Source of the DNA: Leptolyngbyaceae cyanobacterium T60_A2020_046
Lineage (GTDB): Bacteria > Cyanobacteriota > Cyanobacteriia > Phormidesmidales > Phormidesmidaceae
Assembly: GCA_015272155.1 (NCBI GenBank)
Contig: JACYME010000170.1
Coordinates: 1 to 35,148, forward strand
Length of the DNA stretch: 35,148 nt
Direction of reading: 5' to 3'
In this document: positions 16,921 through 25,764 of the stretch, piece by piece
How the letters are laid out: each line of letters opens with the position of its first letter
Position numbering within the stretch: the first letter of the stretch is position 1
Made by a program: the position numbers and the translations under genes
The notes under the pieces: generated by a model
What the model saw: the letters and a program-made list of their open reading frames with translations, nothing else
Told to the model about the DNA's origin: nothing
Database searches by the model: none

Positions 16921-17968
16921 TTAGTCTGCAACGCTGAGAAGGGGGTGGGTGGGCGATCGCGGCTTAGGAGTATCGTCTGTGCACCAGATTTGTCCAATTT
17001 GGCTGGCGGGCACCGTCAGATACAGCACGTGGGGCTGTAGAACGTGGCGCAGGAGGGCAAATCCGTGGATGGTGCCCCGGGACGTTTTGATATAAAGAGG
17101 CACTAGATCGATAGCTTGGGAGATGGCTGCGATGGATTTGCCGCAGAGGGGATGGTCAGGCGAGATGAGCGTCTCGAGCGCTGCCCATAGGCTGTTGTTG
17201 AGCAGGCCATTGCCCAAGATGCGCCCACTTGCGGCGGCGAAGGCGGGCGCGGCTAGTTCTGTAGGGCTCATGACGCGCTCAAACTGGAAGACCTGCTGAA
17301 CCTGGGCCGCAAATTCTGGGTTTTGGTTGCGCACTACGAGGGGCAGGTTGGGGGCGAGGCTTTTGGCCGTGAGGGCGATTTCTAGGTTGGCGGTGTCGTG
17401 GCTGGTGACGGCAAGCAGGGCGGCAGCTTTTGATCGGCAAGCAGAGTAAATCAGCAGGCGATCGCGATTTTCCCACAACTGCCGCAGGGGCAGCCCCCGC
17501 CAGGGATGCGCCACATCAATGCGCTCTTCGTACATGGGCCAGGTGGCGTGCATCAGTTGAAGCTGACCAATGGCCCGGTTGCCGAGGGCGGCAAAGGCAA
17601 ACAGCGGGCCAGAGAGTGACGACACGCTCATGGTGACGTGGTAAGGCAGGGTTTGATCCAGCCGCCGCCCCAGGCGCGTGTTGAGCAGGCGGTTGATGAT
17701 GCGGATTTTGGGATTAAGGATGCGGGCTTGGGTCAAGATCGCCAGGTTGAGGGCATCGTCGGAGGTGGCGAGCAGCGGCGTCGTCGCGGTTTGGATGCCT
17801 GCCTGTTGGAGGGTGACGGGCGATCGCAGATCACCCACAATGACATCAGGCTCTTGGGGCAAGGGATGATCGCTAATGCCACAACCTGCGCCCCTTGTTG
17901 CCTAAGCAGGGTGAAAATGCGGTAGCCGTGCGCCCAAGTCCACAAACGATGATGGTGGGTTTGCCCAT
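16921..17968 (-). pseudogene. TrkA/RCK-type NAD-binding protein, frameshifted and internally shortened
   Basis: Read from ATG 17968, the product starts with a Rossmann motif PTIIVCGLGRT. The natural continuation GYRIFTLLRQQGAQVV lies in the next frame (one base missing near 17926). The following PLPQEPDVIVGDLRSPVTLQ lies in the third frame (one base missing near 17878). From there 313 residues are open and include the rest of the first TrkA-N domain (DDALNLAILTQARILNPKIRIINR). Around residue 140 of that frame (near base 17440) RLLIYS jumps directly to AALLAVTSHDTANLEIALTAKS, which is the second half of another Rossmann domain whose GxGxxG half is absent. A deletion of some 60 or more codons is the simplest reading. 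Intact relatives regulate or form part of potassium transport systems. Two single-base errors in the assembly would explain only the N-terminal part. Confidence 0.8.
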
Positions 17969-18181
17969 AGTGGCCGAGTGGTGCCCCGTATCTGAGCGGG
18001 ACGGTGTGCTCGCGGGGGCGATCGCAACAGGCCTACCTGAGCCCGCGATCGCAGATCTGCCTTCTGTCCCCACTGTGGGGGCGATCAGACTCCTAACTTT
18101 CTGCTGCTACCGATGTTTTCTCTGTCGCCCTCGATACGAAGCCGAGGAGACGTAACGATTTTTCATGATGGGGTCTCCCGC

Positions 18182-18970
18182 TTAGCGGCAGGTGCCGTTG
18201 GGGTTGCTGCACTGGTGTTCAAAGGCAAGCCAGCCCGTCGTGCCGTCGGTTTGCACCTGAAGCCACTCAGCCTGACAGCCGACCAAGGTCACCTCGGTGT
18301 CTTGGGGGAGGGTGGCGGCGATCGCGCTGGTGCGATCGGCAGCGGTATATAGCGGCACTTGGCCAACCGTAGCTTCTGAATCGCGCGTTTTGAGTCTCAA
18401 GGTCGGCGCTTCGACCCATCCGGTTTCTGTCAACGCATGACCCGGCGATCGTGCTGCCCCTGAAATTCTCAACCAGCCTGCCTCTTGCCCCAAGATCACA
18501 ACTTCCACCGGAGCCTCGGGCAACATCCCCACCGTGGAAAACTCCGGCCCCGGGCCATGATGCAGGGCAATCTCACCCTCGGCATCGGTCACGTAGGCTT
18601 TGGCAAGACAAGGCTGCTCGGTCGGGGTTTTGGGCCGGGCCGGAGCCGGGGTAGTGGTGCCTGTCAAACTGCGACGCTCTAGGCTGGCGGCTGCTCCAGT
18701 TGCGTGATGGGTGATGGTCAGATGGGGCGTTGAGGCGCGATCACCCTTGGGCTGGGGCGATCGCTGCGCCATTGAATCTGGGGATGAAGCGGCTTTTTCG
18801 TCAACGGCAGATGGGGCGGCCTTGGGTTCCGCAGCGATCGTGGCCTCCTCCTCCACGGCAGCGGGTGGAACCTCGTGATCGCAGCTTAAGATTCCGCCCC
18901 CCAGCAACGCGAGGGCAAGACCCGCCTGAAGTCCAGCGATTTTAGCGATGCGAAGTGTGTCAATGGTCAT
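18182..18970 (-). CDS. SH3b-domain lipoprotein-like protein
   Basis: A 262-residue exported protein. The N-terminus has a hydrophobic stretch ending GGGILSC, an approximate lipobox with Cys30, so membrane anchoring by a lipid is likely but not certain. A low-complexity region rich in Ala, Glu, Pro and Ser follows (about 31-115). Two bacterial SH3 (SH3b)-like domains come next: one with ALHHGPGPEFSTVGMLPEAPVEVV...GWLRIS (about 130-175), the other with PLYTAADRTSAIAATLPQDTEVTLV...EWLQVQTDGTTGWLAF (about 203-252). SH3b domains usually bind cell-wall or peptide ligands. It could be an envelope sensor or wall-binding protein. It is divergent from the HEAT-repeat gene. Confidence 0.75.
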   Translation of the reverse strand: MTIDTLRIAKIAGLQAGLALALLGGGILSCDHEVPPAAVEEEATIAAEPKAAPSAVDEKAASSPDSMAQRSPQPKGDRASTPHLTITHHATGAAASLERRSLTGTTTPAPARPKTPTEQPCLAKAYVTDAEGEIALHHGPGPEFSTVGMLPEAPVEVVILGQEAGWLRISGAARSPGHALTETGWVEAPTLRLKTRDSEATVGQVPLYTAADRTSAIAATLPQDTEVTLVGCQAEWLQVQTDGTTGWLAFEHQCSNPNGTCR

Positions 18971-19140
18971 AGGGAATCATCGCGATTGCTCTTATTGTGA
19001 CGGGTTGGATGGAAGCGGCTTGCCGCGATCGCGGCAAAAATTGACGGTGGACTGCCTCCGTCCTAGACCGTAACAATATCCAGCACACCAAACCCGGCCC
19101 AGGGCTCGATTGCGCTGGTGCAGTGCTGTAAAGTGGCAGT

Positions 19141-19890
19141 ATGTATGACGATGAGCTATCCACCCTTGATCTAGAGGCTGAACTCCAGGATCCCCTTGAC
19201 AGCCTCGATGTTCCCACAGATACCGCTGGGGTTCAGGCTGACCCAGAGGAACTGTTGGTAATGCTGCAATCGCCAACGGCTCAACAGCGGATGTTGGCAG
19301 CCCGTGCCTTTTGTGAATTGGAAGATGAACGGGCGGTTCCTCGCTTGATTGAGCTGCTAGAAGACCCGTGCCCGTTGGTGCGGGTCAGTGCAGCCTATGC
19401 TCTGGGCCGAAACTTTGCCGCGATCGCGCTGCCACCCCTCATCCAGCGCCTCACGGATTGGAATGGCTATGTCCGCAAAGGCATCGTCTGGGCCTTGGGC
19501 AACAGCCGTGCCCCCGAAGCGCTAGATCCATTGATTGATGCGCTCAAAACCGATATCCCCGCAGTGCGGCTCTGGGCGGCTAGCGCCCTCGCCCAAATGA
19601 CCCATGTGGGTTACGAGGCCGTTGTCGCCGCGATCGCTCCTCTGATCGAAGTCATGCGCCGCGACCCTATCGCCGCCGTGCGCAGCAACTGCGCTTGGGC
19701 CGTTGGGCAGCTCTGCCGCGAACTGCCCTCGAATGTGGTCTATGCCACCGCGATCGATGCGCTGATCGAAACCTTTGCCGAAGATGACGACCTCGGTGTT
19801 CGCGAAGATGCCCGCAGCGCCATCTTGCGGGTGGGCGATCCTCGTGGTTTGCAAACCATTGAAGAACTGGAGCAGGACGGCTGGTTTTAA
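19141..19890 (+). CDS. HEAT-repeat protein
   Basis: A 249-residue all-helical repeat protein. After an acidic N-terminus (about residues 1-38, rich in Asp, Glu and Leu) there are five to six HEAT/PBS-lyase-like repeats, for example AVPRLIELLEDPCPLVRVSAAYALGR, ALDPLIDALKTDIPAVRLWAASALAQ and ALIETFAEDDDLGVREDARSAILRVGD. The conserved Asp-x-x-x-x-V-R pattern is clear. Cyanobacterial relatives include phycobilin lyases (CpcE/F) and the NblB family, but the lyase-specific context is missing, so a scaffold or protein-binding role is the safe inference. It is a single gene followed by dispersed element copy B. Confidence 0.88.
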   Translation: MYDDELSTLDLEAELQDPLDSLDVPTDTAGVQADPEELLVMLQSPTAQQRMLAARAFCELEDERAVPRLIELLEDPCPLVRVSAAYALGRNFAAIALPPLIQRLTDWNGYVRKGIVWALGNSRAPEALDPLIDALKTDIPAVRLWAASALAQMTHVGYEAVVAAIAPLIEVMRRDPIAAVRSNCAWAVGQLCRELPSNVVYATAIDALIETFAEDDDLGVREDARSAILRVGDPRGLQTIEELEQDGWF

Positions 19891-19937
19891 GGGCCGCGAT
19901 CGCGCGCCTGAGTCAGTCGATAATCGCGGCGGCAGAA

Positions 19938-20044
19938 CGAGAACATCGGGACAGAAACCCGGTTTCTTCCAAGGCTGGTTCACAAAACGGGGCGAATCGC
20001 CGAGGAGAAACCCGGTTTCTCACCATCCTGTATCGGTGCCCTAG
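19938..20044 (+). repeat. dispersed CTAG-bounded element, copy B (long form, 107 bp)
   Basis: Same length and orientation as copy A (1129-1235) and alignable from end to end. It starts CGAGAACATCGGGACAG and ends ATCGGTGCCCTAG. It contains two palindromic cores, AAACCCGGTTTCTT (19957-19970) and GAGAAACCCGGTTTCTC (20005-20021). The terminal CTAG (20041-20044) contains the stop codon of purU read on the minus strand. The left end is CGAG, one change from CTAG. Confidence 0.78.
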
Positions 20045-20901
20045 GCAAACACCACCGTGCGGTTGCCATAGACCAGCGTGCGGTTTTGCAGATGCAGCCG
20101 CACCGCCCGCGCCAACACAATGCGCTCCAGGTCTTTGCCTTTGCGCACCAGATCCGCCACGCCATCACGGTGGCTGACGCGCACCACATCTTGCTCGATA
20201 ATCGGCCCTGCATCTAAGTCTTCAGTAACATAGTGGGCCGTTGCACCGATAATTTTGACGCCCCGCTCGTAGGCTCGGTGGTAGGGATTTGCCCCCACAA
20301 AAGCTGGCAAAAAAGAGTGGTGAATGTTGATGACCTTCGGAAACTGGCGAATGAAATCGCCGCTGAGAATTTGCATATATTTCGCCAGCACAACAAGGTC
20401 GATATTGTAGTGCTGGAGAAGGGCGAGTTGCTGGGCTTCGCTGTCGGCTTTGGTGTCGCGCGTGATTGGGATGTGGTGATAGTCAATGCCAAATTGTTCG
20501 GCGATCGCGGCGAGATCGGGATGATTGCTAATGATGAGGGGAATTTCTGCGGCAAACTCTCGGGCCTGATACCGCCACAGCAGATCAAGCAGGCAGTGGT
20601 CTTGGCGGCTGACCCAAATGGCAATGCGGGGCACCGCGTCAGAAAAGTGCAGTTGCCACTTGGCCTGGAGGGGTTGCGCGATCGCGCTAAACGCTGGCCC
20701 AATCAGATCCTTCGGCAAATTAAAGCCCGCCAACTGCCATTCAATCCGCGATAGAAACAGACTCGATTCTTCATCGCGATGTTGATCCGCATGGACGATA
20801 TTGCCGCCATTGGCGTAGATAAAGTTGGCAATCTTCGCCACCAGCCCCTGTTGGTCAGGGCAGGAAATCAAAAGGGTTGCAGTGGGCGATTTCGTCGTCA
20901 T
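20041..20901 (-). CDS. purU: formyltetrahydrofolate deformylase
   Basis: Hydrolyses 10-formyltetrahydrofolate to formate and tetrahydrofolate, balancing one-carbon pools and feeding formate to purine synthesis. The 286 residues match the family length. The N-terminal ACT domain (about 1-85: LLISCPDQQGLVAKIANFIYANGGNI) is the regulatory part. The C-terminal formyltransferase-like domain has VINIHHSFLPAFVGANPYHRAYERGVK with the catalytic Asn/His, and YVTEDLDAGPIIEQ with the catalytic Asp. The stop codon TAG lies in the terminal CTAG of repeat copy B. A 16-bp direct duplication lies just before the start codon. Confidence 0.95.
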   Translation of the reverse strand: MTTKSPTATLLISCPDQQGLVAKIANFIYANGGNIVHADQHRDEESSLFLSRIEWQLAGFNLPKDLIGPAFSAIAQPLQAKWQLHFSDAVPRIAIWVSRQDHCLLDLLWRYQAREFAAEIPLIISNHPDLAAIAEQFGIDYHHIPITRDTKADSEAQQLALLQHYNIDLVVLAKYMQILSGDFIRQFPKVINIHHSFLPAFVGANPYHRAYERGVKIIGATAHYVTEDLDAGPIIEQDVVRVSHRDGVADLVRKGKDLERIVLARAVRLHLQNRTLVYGNRTVVFA

Positions 20902-20927
20902 GACAGTAAGGCAATCTGCACGCCCAG

Positions 20928-20959
20928 GTGGACGAAATTAGTGGTGGACGGAATTAGTG
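20928..20959. repeat. 16-bp tandem duplication upstream of purU
   Basis: GTGGACGAAATTAGTG (20928-20943) is followed directly by GTGGACGGAATTAGTG (20944-20959), a 15/16 match. It lies 27-58 bases before the purU start, in the leader or promoter region. It could be a paired operator or a chance slippage duplication. Confidence 0.7.
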
Positions 20960-21091
20960 ACAGAGATAGGCACGACTCGCACTGTGCAACGCCGCAACGC
21001 CCAAAGTTGTACATTTTCCCCGCCACTTCTCCACAGGAGAAAAGCGGCGGAGATAAGAGGGCGATCGCGTGAGCTATCGCTGCACCTTAGA

Positions 21092-21799
21092 CTACAGTTT
21101 GCGTACCGTAGCCTGTCCATCCTTGACCTCACCGACCAGAACTTCGGTCGCAAGGCTCACAAACAAGCCATTTTCGAGAACGCCGGGAATGTTGTTGATG
21201 GTGGTTTCTAGGCTGGCAGGATCTGCGATCGCCTCGAACTTTACATCCAGCACCATGTTGCCCTGATCCGTAATCACCGGGCCGTCCTTCTTCACGCCCA
21301 TGCGGAGGTCAACGGTGCCCCCGAGGGCTTCGAGGGCGCGAGTCACCGGCGCGATCGCCATCGGCAACACCTCCACCGGCAGGGGAAACGTACTGCCCAG
21401 GACATCTACCAGCTTCGAGCTATCGACGACGACGATAAATTGCTCCGCCAGACCATCCACGATTTTTTCGCGGGTGTGGGCCGCACCGCCGCCCTTAATC
21501 AGGTTGAACTGAGGATCGACCTCATCCGCGCCATCGATCGCGATGTGAATGGTGTCCACCTCATCCAACGTCGTCAGCGGAATGCCGTACTTTTTCGCCA
21601 GCACCGACGCTTGGAACGAAGTCGGCACGCCCTTAATATCCTGAAGTTCGCCAGAAGCGAGGCGATCGCCAATAAACTGAATCGCAAAGGCCGTTGTTGA
21701 GCCCGTCCCCAACCCGACCACCGTGCCCGACTGCACACGCGCCGCCGCCGCACGCCCCACTTCCTGCTTCATCAACTTCACGGGATCCATCTCAGCCAT
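21092..21799 (-). CDS. rpiA: ribose-5-phosphate isomerase A
   Basis: Interconverts ribose 5-phosphate and ribulose 5-phosphate in the pentose phosphate and Calvin cycles. The 235 residues from the ATG at 21799 fit RpiA. Motifs are [18 protein letters not shown] (phosphate-binding loop), [29 protein letters not shown] (active-site Asp and Lys region) and [11 protein letters not shown] chose 21799 because AGGAG lies seven bases upstream; a further in-frame ATG at 21850 lacks such support. A PRK-like gene precedes it on the same strand with a strong inverted repeat between. RpiA makes the ribulose 5-phosphate that a PRK would phosphorylate. Confidence 0.94.
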   Translation of the reverse strand: MAEMDPVKLMKQEVGRAAAARVQSGTVVGLGTGSTTAFAIQFIGDRLASGELQDIKGVPTSFQASVLAKKYGIPLTTLDEVDTIHIAIDGADEVDPQFNLIKGGGAAHTREKIVDGLAEQFIVVVDSSKLVDVLGSTFPLPVEVLPMAIAPVTRALEALGGTVDLRMGVKKDGPVITDQGNMVLDVKFEAIADPASLETTINNIPGVLENGLFVSLATEVLVGEVKDGQATVRKL

Positions 21800-21925
21800 A
21801 AGCCTTCTCCTGGGATAACTCCGGTAATTAGCATGACCCAAAGTGGGCACGGTGCCTAGAGTGTGGCGTGAATTGGCGCTGCAACCACAACGGAGTCAAG
21901 AGGACTGCGCCCGCCCCACAAAATT

Positions 21926-21986
21926 GCTCGGGGCTGTCACCGTAAGCTGGTCAGAACTCTGACGCTCATCAATGACAGCCCCGAGC
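21926..21986 (-). terminator. large hairpin between the PRK-like gene and rpiA, probable terminator
   Basis: GCTCGGGGCTGTCA (21926-21939) and TGACAGCCCCGAGC (21973-21986) form a perfect 14-bp stem. The 33-base loop can make a second small stem (GTCAG/CTGAC). Read on the minus strand it ends in AATTTTGT, a short T-run. It lies 17 bp after the PRK-like stop codon and so probably ends that transcript. Confidence 0.75.
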
Positions 21987-22002
21987 TGTCCAGGACAACA
22001 GT

Positions 22003-22968
22003 CTAGAAGGTGATGGCCTTCAACTGGTCGGCGATCTTTTCAGCCTTGAGCATGTGATAAGTAATCAGCAACTGCGTGAGGGCTAGGGGATAGCTTTGCA
22101 AGGTTTCTCCCGTCGTGCCCACCACTTTACCGATATCTTGATTCCCTTCAAGGCTGCAAAACTGGCCGAGAAAAGGCACCTCACTGCACAGGATCCGCTC
22201 CAGTTCTTGCACCTGTTCTTGAGTGGCACCGCCATCAATTTCGAGCACATCCACCGGCTTGCCCATGTCGCGATCGAGCCCCAGACGAATCGCGTCGCCC
22301 AGGTGGTTGCCCGTATCACTCAAAATGTGGGTGAAATCAGGATGGGGAATGGTAGGCCGCAGCACCAGCCGCACATTCAAAAGCAAGTCATCATTATTTT
22401 TGTCCGTTTCATCCTCGGGATAAAACGTGACAACGACATCCGCCCACTGGCGCTGGGGACGAATGAACGCCTCGGAGTCCGGTTCGCGCTGGCGGAGCTG
22501 ATCGAGCACCTGATCTTCGGTGTAGCCCCGTTTGCGGGTATCGCGCTTGATTTTCCACTGGGCCCGCAGGGACTCGGGCGGGGCCAAGTACACCATCACG
22601 TCATAGCAGTCGCGGGCCGCAGCGGTTGAATACCCCAATAGCCCTTCAACAATGACAAACTTATTCGGTTTGATATATTCTGGCGGGTCAAAAGTCCCAG
22701 AGGTGTGATTATAAATCGGCTTGAGGATGGGCCGACCTTCGCGCAGTAGCTCTAGATGTTGCTCAATAATGTCAAGATAATTACAGTCAGGATGGAGGGC
22801 TGAAATGCCCATCTCTTTGCGCTGTTGACGGTCGTATTTGTGGTAGTCGTCGGTGCAAATTGCGGTCACCTGATCTTCGCCAAGGATTTGGGCAATCCCG
22901 CGTGTCAGCGTGGTTTTACCGGCTGCACTATCGCCCACAATACCGAGAATGATGGGACGGCTGGGCAT
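22003..22968 (-). CDS. phosphoribulokinase-like kinase, redox-cysteine-free type
   Basis: A 321-residue member of the PRK/uridine kinase family. The P-loop is GDSAAGKTT (about 12-20), followed by ICTDDYHKYDRQQRKEMGISALHPDCNYLD, KPIYNHTSGTFDPPEYI and KFVIVEGLLGYST, all hallmarks of phosphoribulokinase, which makes ribulose 1,5-bisphosphate. The main cyanobacterial enzyme has Cys19 in the P-loop (SGCGKS) and Cys41 in ICLDDYH as a thioredoxin-regulated pair. Here Ala-Ala replaces Gly-Cys, although Cys38 remains. It therefore lacks that switch and belongs to a separate PRK-like clade. The start has a strong AGGAGGA and a possible promoter. It may be a second PRK or a kinase for a related sugar phosphate or nucleoside. 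Confidence 0.85.
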   Translation of the reverse strand: MPSRPIILGIVGDSAAGKTTLTRGIAQILGEDQVTAICTDDYHKYDRQQRKEMGISALHPDCNYLDIIEQHLELLREGRPILKPIYNHTSGTFDPPEYIKPNKFVIVEGLLGYSTAAARDCYDVMVYLAPPESLRAQWKIKRDTRKRGYTEDQVLDQLRQREPDSEAFIRPQRQWADVVVTFYPEDETDKNNDDLLLNVRLVLRPTIPHPDFTHILSDTGNHLGDAIRLGLDRDMGKPVDVLEIDGGATQEQVQELERILCSEVPFLGQFCSLEGNQDIGKVVGTTGETLQSYPLALTQLLITYHMLKAEKIADQLKAITF

Positions 22969-22991
22969 AATTCCTCCTGACCAAAATGCGT

Positions 22992-23020
22992 ATCAATACT
23001 CATGATTGAGTTGTTTTCAA
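22992..23020 (-). promoter_or_regulatory. possible promoter of the PRK-like gene
   Basis: On the minus strand TTGAAA (23020-23015) is followed, 16 bases later, by TATTGAT (22998-22992), an acceptable -35/-10 pair. The start codon at 22968 and its Shine-Dalgarno AGGAGGA (22972-22978) lie just downstream. This is prediction from sequence only. Confidence 0.4.
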
Positions 23021-23149
23021 TTGTAGGGATCAATGTTCCCGCGCTCAAGGAACTTTACGGTATCCTGGCGGTTTGCTGAATCTTGAAGTCCGATCGTGGC
23101 TGGGAATGCTCTTTGCCCCGATTTTTCGTTACCCAGTGAAGTCTCTGTC

Positions 23150-25726
23150 ATGCCGATGCGATCGCCCGTTTCTGCCCAATCTACGGAGATGACGCCCGCG
23201 TGGACGCGCCCGGAGCTGCTGGCCCCAGCGGGGAACTGGGCCTGTGCCAAAGCCGCCGTGGAGAATGGGGCAGATGCGATTTACTTTGGCCTCGATCGCT
23301 TCAATGCTCGGATGCGGGCCGACAACTTTACCGAAGCCGACTTGCCAGCGCTGATGGCTTTTTTGCACCAGCGGGGGGTGAAAGGTTATGTCACCTTCAA
23401 CACGCTGGTCTTCACGGCGGAGCTGGCGGCGGCGGAGCAATATCTGCGGACGTTGATTGCAGCGGGGGTGGATGCGGCGATTGTGCAGGATGTTGGCCTA
23501 TGTCGCCTGATTCGCCAAATCTCGCCAGATTTTCCCATCCACGCCTCGACGCAGATGACCATCACCAGCGCGGCGGGCGTCGCCTTTGCCCACGGGCTGG
23601 GTTGTCAGTTGGTGGTGCTGGCGCGGGAGTGTTCGCTGAAGGAAATTCACAAAATCCAGACTCAGCTTGCCCAAACGCCGATGGCGCTGCCATTGGAGGT
23701 CTTTGTGCATGGGGCGCTGTGTGTGGCCTATTCAGGCCAGTGTTTGACCAGTGAAGCCTTGGGGGGGCGATCGGCCAATCGGGGGGAGTGTGCCCAGGCG
23801 TGCCGGATGACCTATGACCTGTTTGCGGATGGGCAGCCTGTGGCGCTGGGCGATCGCCGCTACCTGTTGAGCCCCCAAGATCTGTCGGGCCTTGCGGTTT
23901 TGCCGGATTTGGTGAAAGCGGGGGTCACCAGTCTCAAGATTGAGGGTCGCCTCAAAACGCCAGAATACGTCGCCAATGCGACCCAGGTTTATCGCCAAGC
24001 GCTAGATCGGGTCATGGCTGAGTTGGAAAAATCGGGCGTTGCGCCAAATGCCCCAGACGCCCCAGCCGCGATCGCCTATCAGCCCACCCCGGAGGAACGC
24101 TATCGCCTGGAGATGATGTTTTCACGGGGGCTGTATTCTGGCTGGTTTCGCGGTATTGATAACCAAGCCCTGGTGCATGCTCGCTTTGGCAAAAAGCGCG
24201 GCGTCTATCTCGGGCGGGTGGAGGCGGTGATGGGCGATCGCGTGCTGATTCGCCTTGAAGCGCCGCTCAAGCCGGGGGATGGCGTTGTGTTTGACCAAGG
24301 CAACCCCGGCGATCGCGAGGAAGGCGGTCGGGTGTATCAGGTGGAACTCCACGGCGGGCTGAGCCAGCTCCGCTTTGGCCGCCATGATGTCAACCTGAAT
24401 CGGGTGCAGGTGGGCGATCGCCTTTGGAAGACCAGTGATCCTGAGCTTGAAAAGCACCTGCGGCAGAGTTTTGCAGGCGACTTGCCCCACTTTCAGCGTC
24501 CCATTGATGTGGAACTCTATGGCGAAGTTGGGCAGCCCTTGGTAGCGATCGCCCGCGACGACCTGGGCCACATTGCCCAAGCCACCGCCAAAATGCCCCT
24601 CGTGGCGGCCCAGACGACACCTCTCACCCGCGATCGCTTCATCCAGCAATTTGCGCGATTGGGGAATACGCCCTTTTCCCTGCGTCAGTTGGAGAGCCAC
24701 GTCCAGGACGACGTGATGCTCCCCGTTAGTGAGTTGAACCGACTGCGGCGATCGCTCGTCACCCAGCTCGAACAACAGCGATCGCAGCCGCCCCGCTGGC
24801 ACATGACCCCGCTGACCCGGGGCCGCGCCGTCGAGGCCCTCCAGCCCCAGGCCGATGCCACCGCCCCGCCCACCGCGCCGCAGCTCATCGCCCTCGTACG
24901 CAATTTCTCCCAGCTTGTCGCTGCGGTTGAAGCCGGAGTAGACACCCTCTACTGTGAGTTAGAAAACCCCGCCCGCTACAAGGAGATGGTGCGATGGTTT
25001 CGACACCATCAACAGCCCCAGCAGACCCTGTGGCTTGTGCCGCCGCGCATCACAAAACCTGCCGAAACCTACATTCTGGCTCAGGTACGCCGGGGCGAGG
25101 CCGATGGCTACCTGGTGCGTAACTATGACCACTTGGCCTATTTTGCAGGCGATCGCTGCATCGGCGACTTTTCGCTCAATGTAGCAAACCCGCTCACCGC
25201 CGATTATTTCAAAACCCACTACCACCTCGAACGCCTCACCGCCTCCTACGACCTCAACAGCGATCAACTACAAGCCCTGCTCAGCAGCACCCCCCTCGGC
25301 TGGCTCGAAATCACCCTCCATCAACACATGCCCCTTTTTCATATGGAGCACTGTGTATTCTGTGCCTTTTTGTCCACAGGTAAGGATTTTCGCGACTGTG
25401 GACGACCCTGCGAAAGCCAATCTGTCACGCTGCGCGATCGCGTCGGCACGCACCATATTTTGCAGGCCGATGCAGGCTGTCGAAATACCCTCTTCAACGG
25501 CGTTCCCCAAACCGGAGCCGAGTATGCCCAGCGCCTCATTCGCGCCGGAGCCCGCTACTTTCGCATCGAGTTTCTGCAAGAATCGCCCCAGCAGGTGACG
25601 CACATCCTCGATCGCTACCGCCAACTCCTCGCCGGACGCATCAGCGGCACCCAGCTTTGGCAAGAGCTAAAGCTCCAAAGCAAGCTGGGCGTCACCCGTG
25701 GCCCCCTAGACAGCGCCCAAGGGTAG
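23150..25726 (+). CDS. U32 family protein (RlhA/TrhP-like), large two-part form
   Basis: An 858-residue protein related to the U32 'peptidase/collagenase' family. Its bacterial members RlhA and TrhP are now known to hydroxylate 23S rRNA or tRNA rather than digest protein. The N-terminal TIM-barrel-like part starts RPELLAPAGNWACAKAAVENGADAIYFGL. The family signature is PLEVFVHGALCVAYSGQCLTS, with CAQACR soon after, which gives four cysteines for an iron-sulphur cluster. A middle domain of the DUF3656 type follows. The last 230 residues resemble a second U32 unit: HMEHCVFCAFL, RDCGRPCE, then a C-terminal ADAGCRNTLFNG. The ATG at 23150 is preferred; an in-frame GTG at 23096 is possible. Confidence 0.88.
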   Translation: MPMRSPVSAQSTEMTPAWTRPELLAPAGNWACAKAAVENGADAIYFGLDRFNARMRADNFTEADLPALMAFLHQRGVKGYVTFNTLVFTAELAAAEQYLRTLIAAGVDAAIVQDVGLCRLIRQISPDFPIHASTQMTITSAAGVAFAHGLGCQLVVLARECSLKEIHKIQTQLAQTPMALPLEVFVHGALCVAYSGQCLTSEALGGRSANRGECAQACRMTYDLFADGQPVALGDRRYLLSPQDLSGLAVLPDLVKAGVTSLKIEGRLKTPEYVANATQVYRQALDRVMAELEKSGVAPNAPDAPAAIAYQPTPEERYRLEMMFSRGLYSGWFRGIDNQALVHARFGKKRGVYLGRVEAVMGDRVLIRLEAPLKPGDGVVFDQGNPGDREEGGRVYQVELHGGLSQLRFGRHDVNLNRVQVGDRLWKTSDPELEKHLRQSFAGDLPHFQRPIDVELYGEVGQPLVAIARDDLGHIAQATAKMPLVAAQTTPLTRDRFIQQFARLGNTPFSLRQLESHVQDDVMLPVSELNRLRRSLVTQLEQQRSQPPRWHMTPLTRGRAVEALQPQADATAPPTAPQLIALVRNFSQLVAAVEAGVDTLYCELENPARYKEMVRWFRHHQQPQQTLWLVPPRITKPAETYILAQVRRGEADGYLVRNYDHLAYFAGDRCIGDFSLNVANPLTADYFKTHYHLERLTASYDLNSDQLQALLSSTPLGWLEITLHQHMPLFHMEHCVFCAFLSTGKDFRDCGRPCESQSVTLRDRVGTHHILQADAGCRNTLFNGVPQTGAEYAQRLIRAGARYFRIEFLQESPQQVTHILDRYRQLLAGRISGTQLWQELKLQSKLGVTRGPLDSAQG

Positions 25727-25764
25727 CGTCATTTTGCCGCGATCGAGGCCCCTTCCACGCTAAC

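Noticed and set aside
17878-17926. Programmed frameshifting in the TrkA-like gene
   Set aside because: No slippery heptamer or downstream structure was seen at either point, and an internal domain half is also missing.
24122-24802. 226-codon open frame opposite the U32 gene
   Set aside because: Antisense shadow; the plus-strand product continues family motifs across the region.
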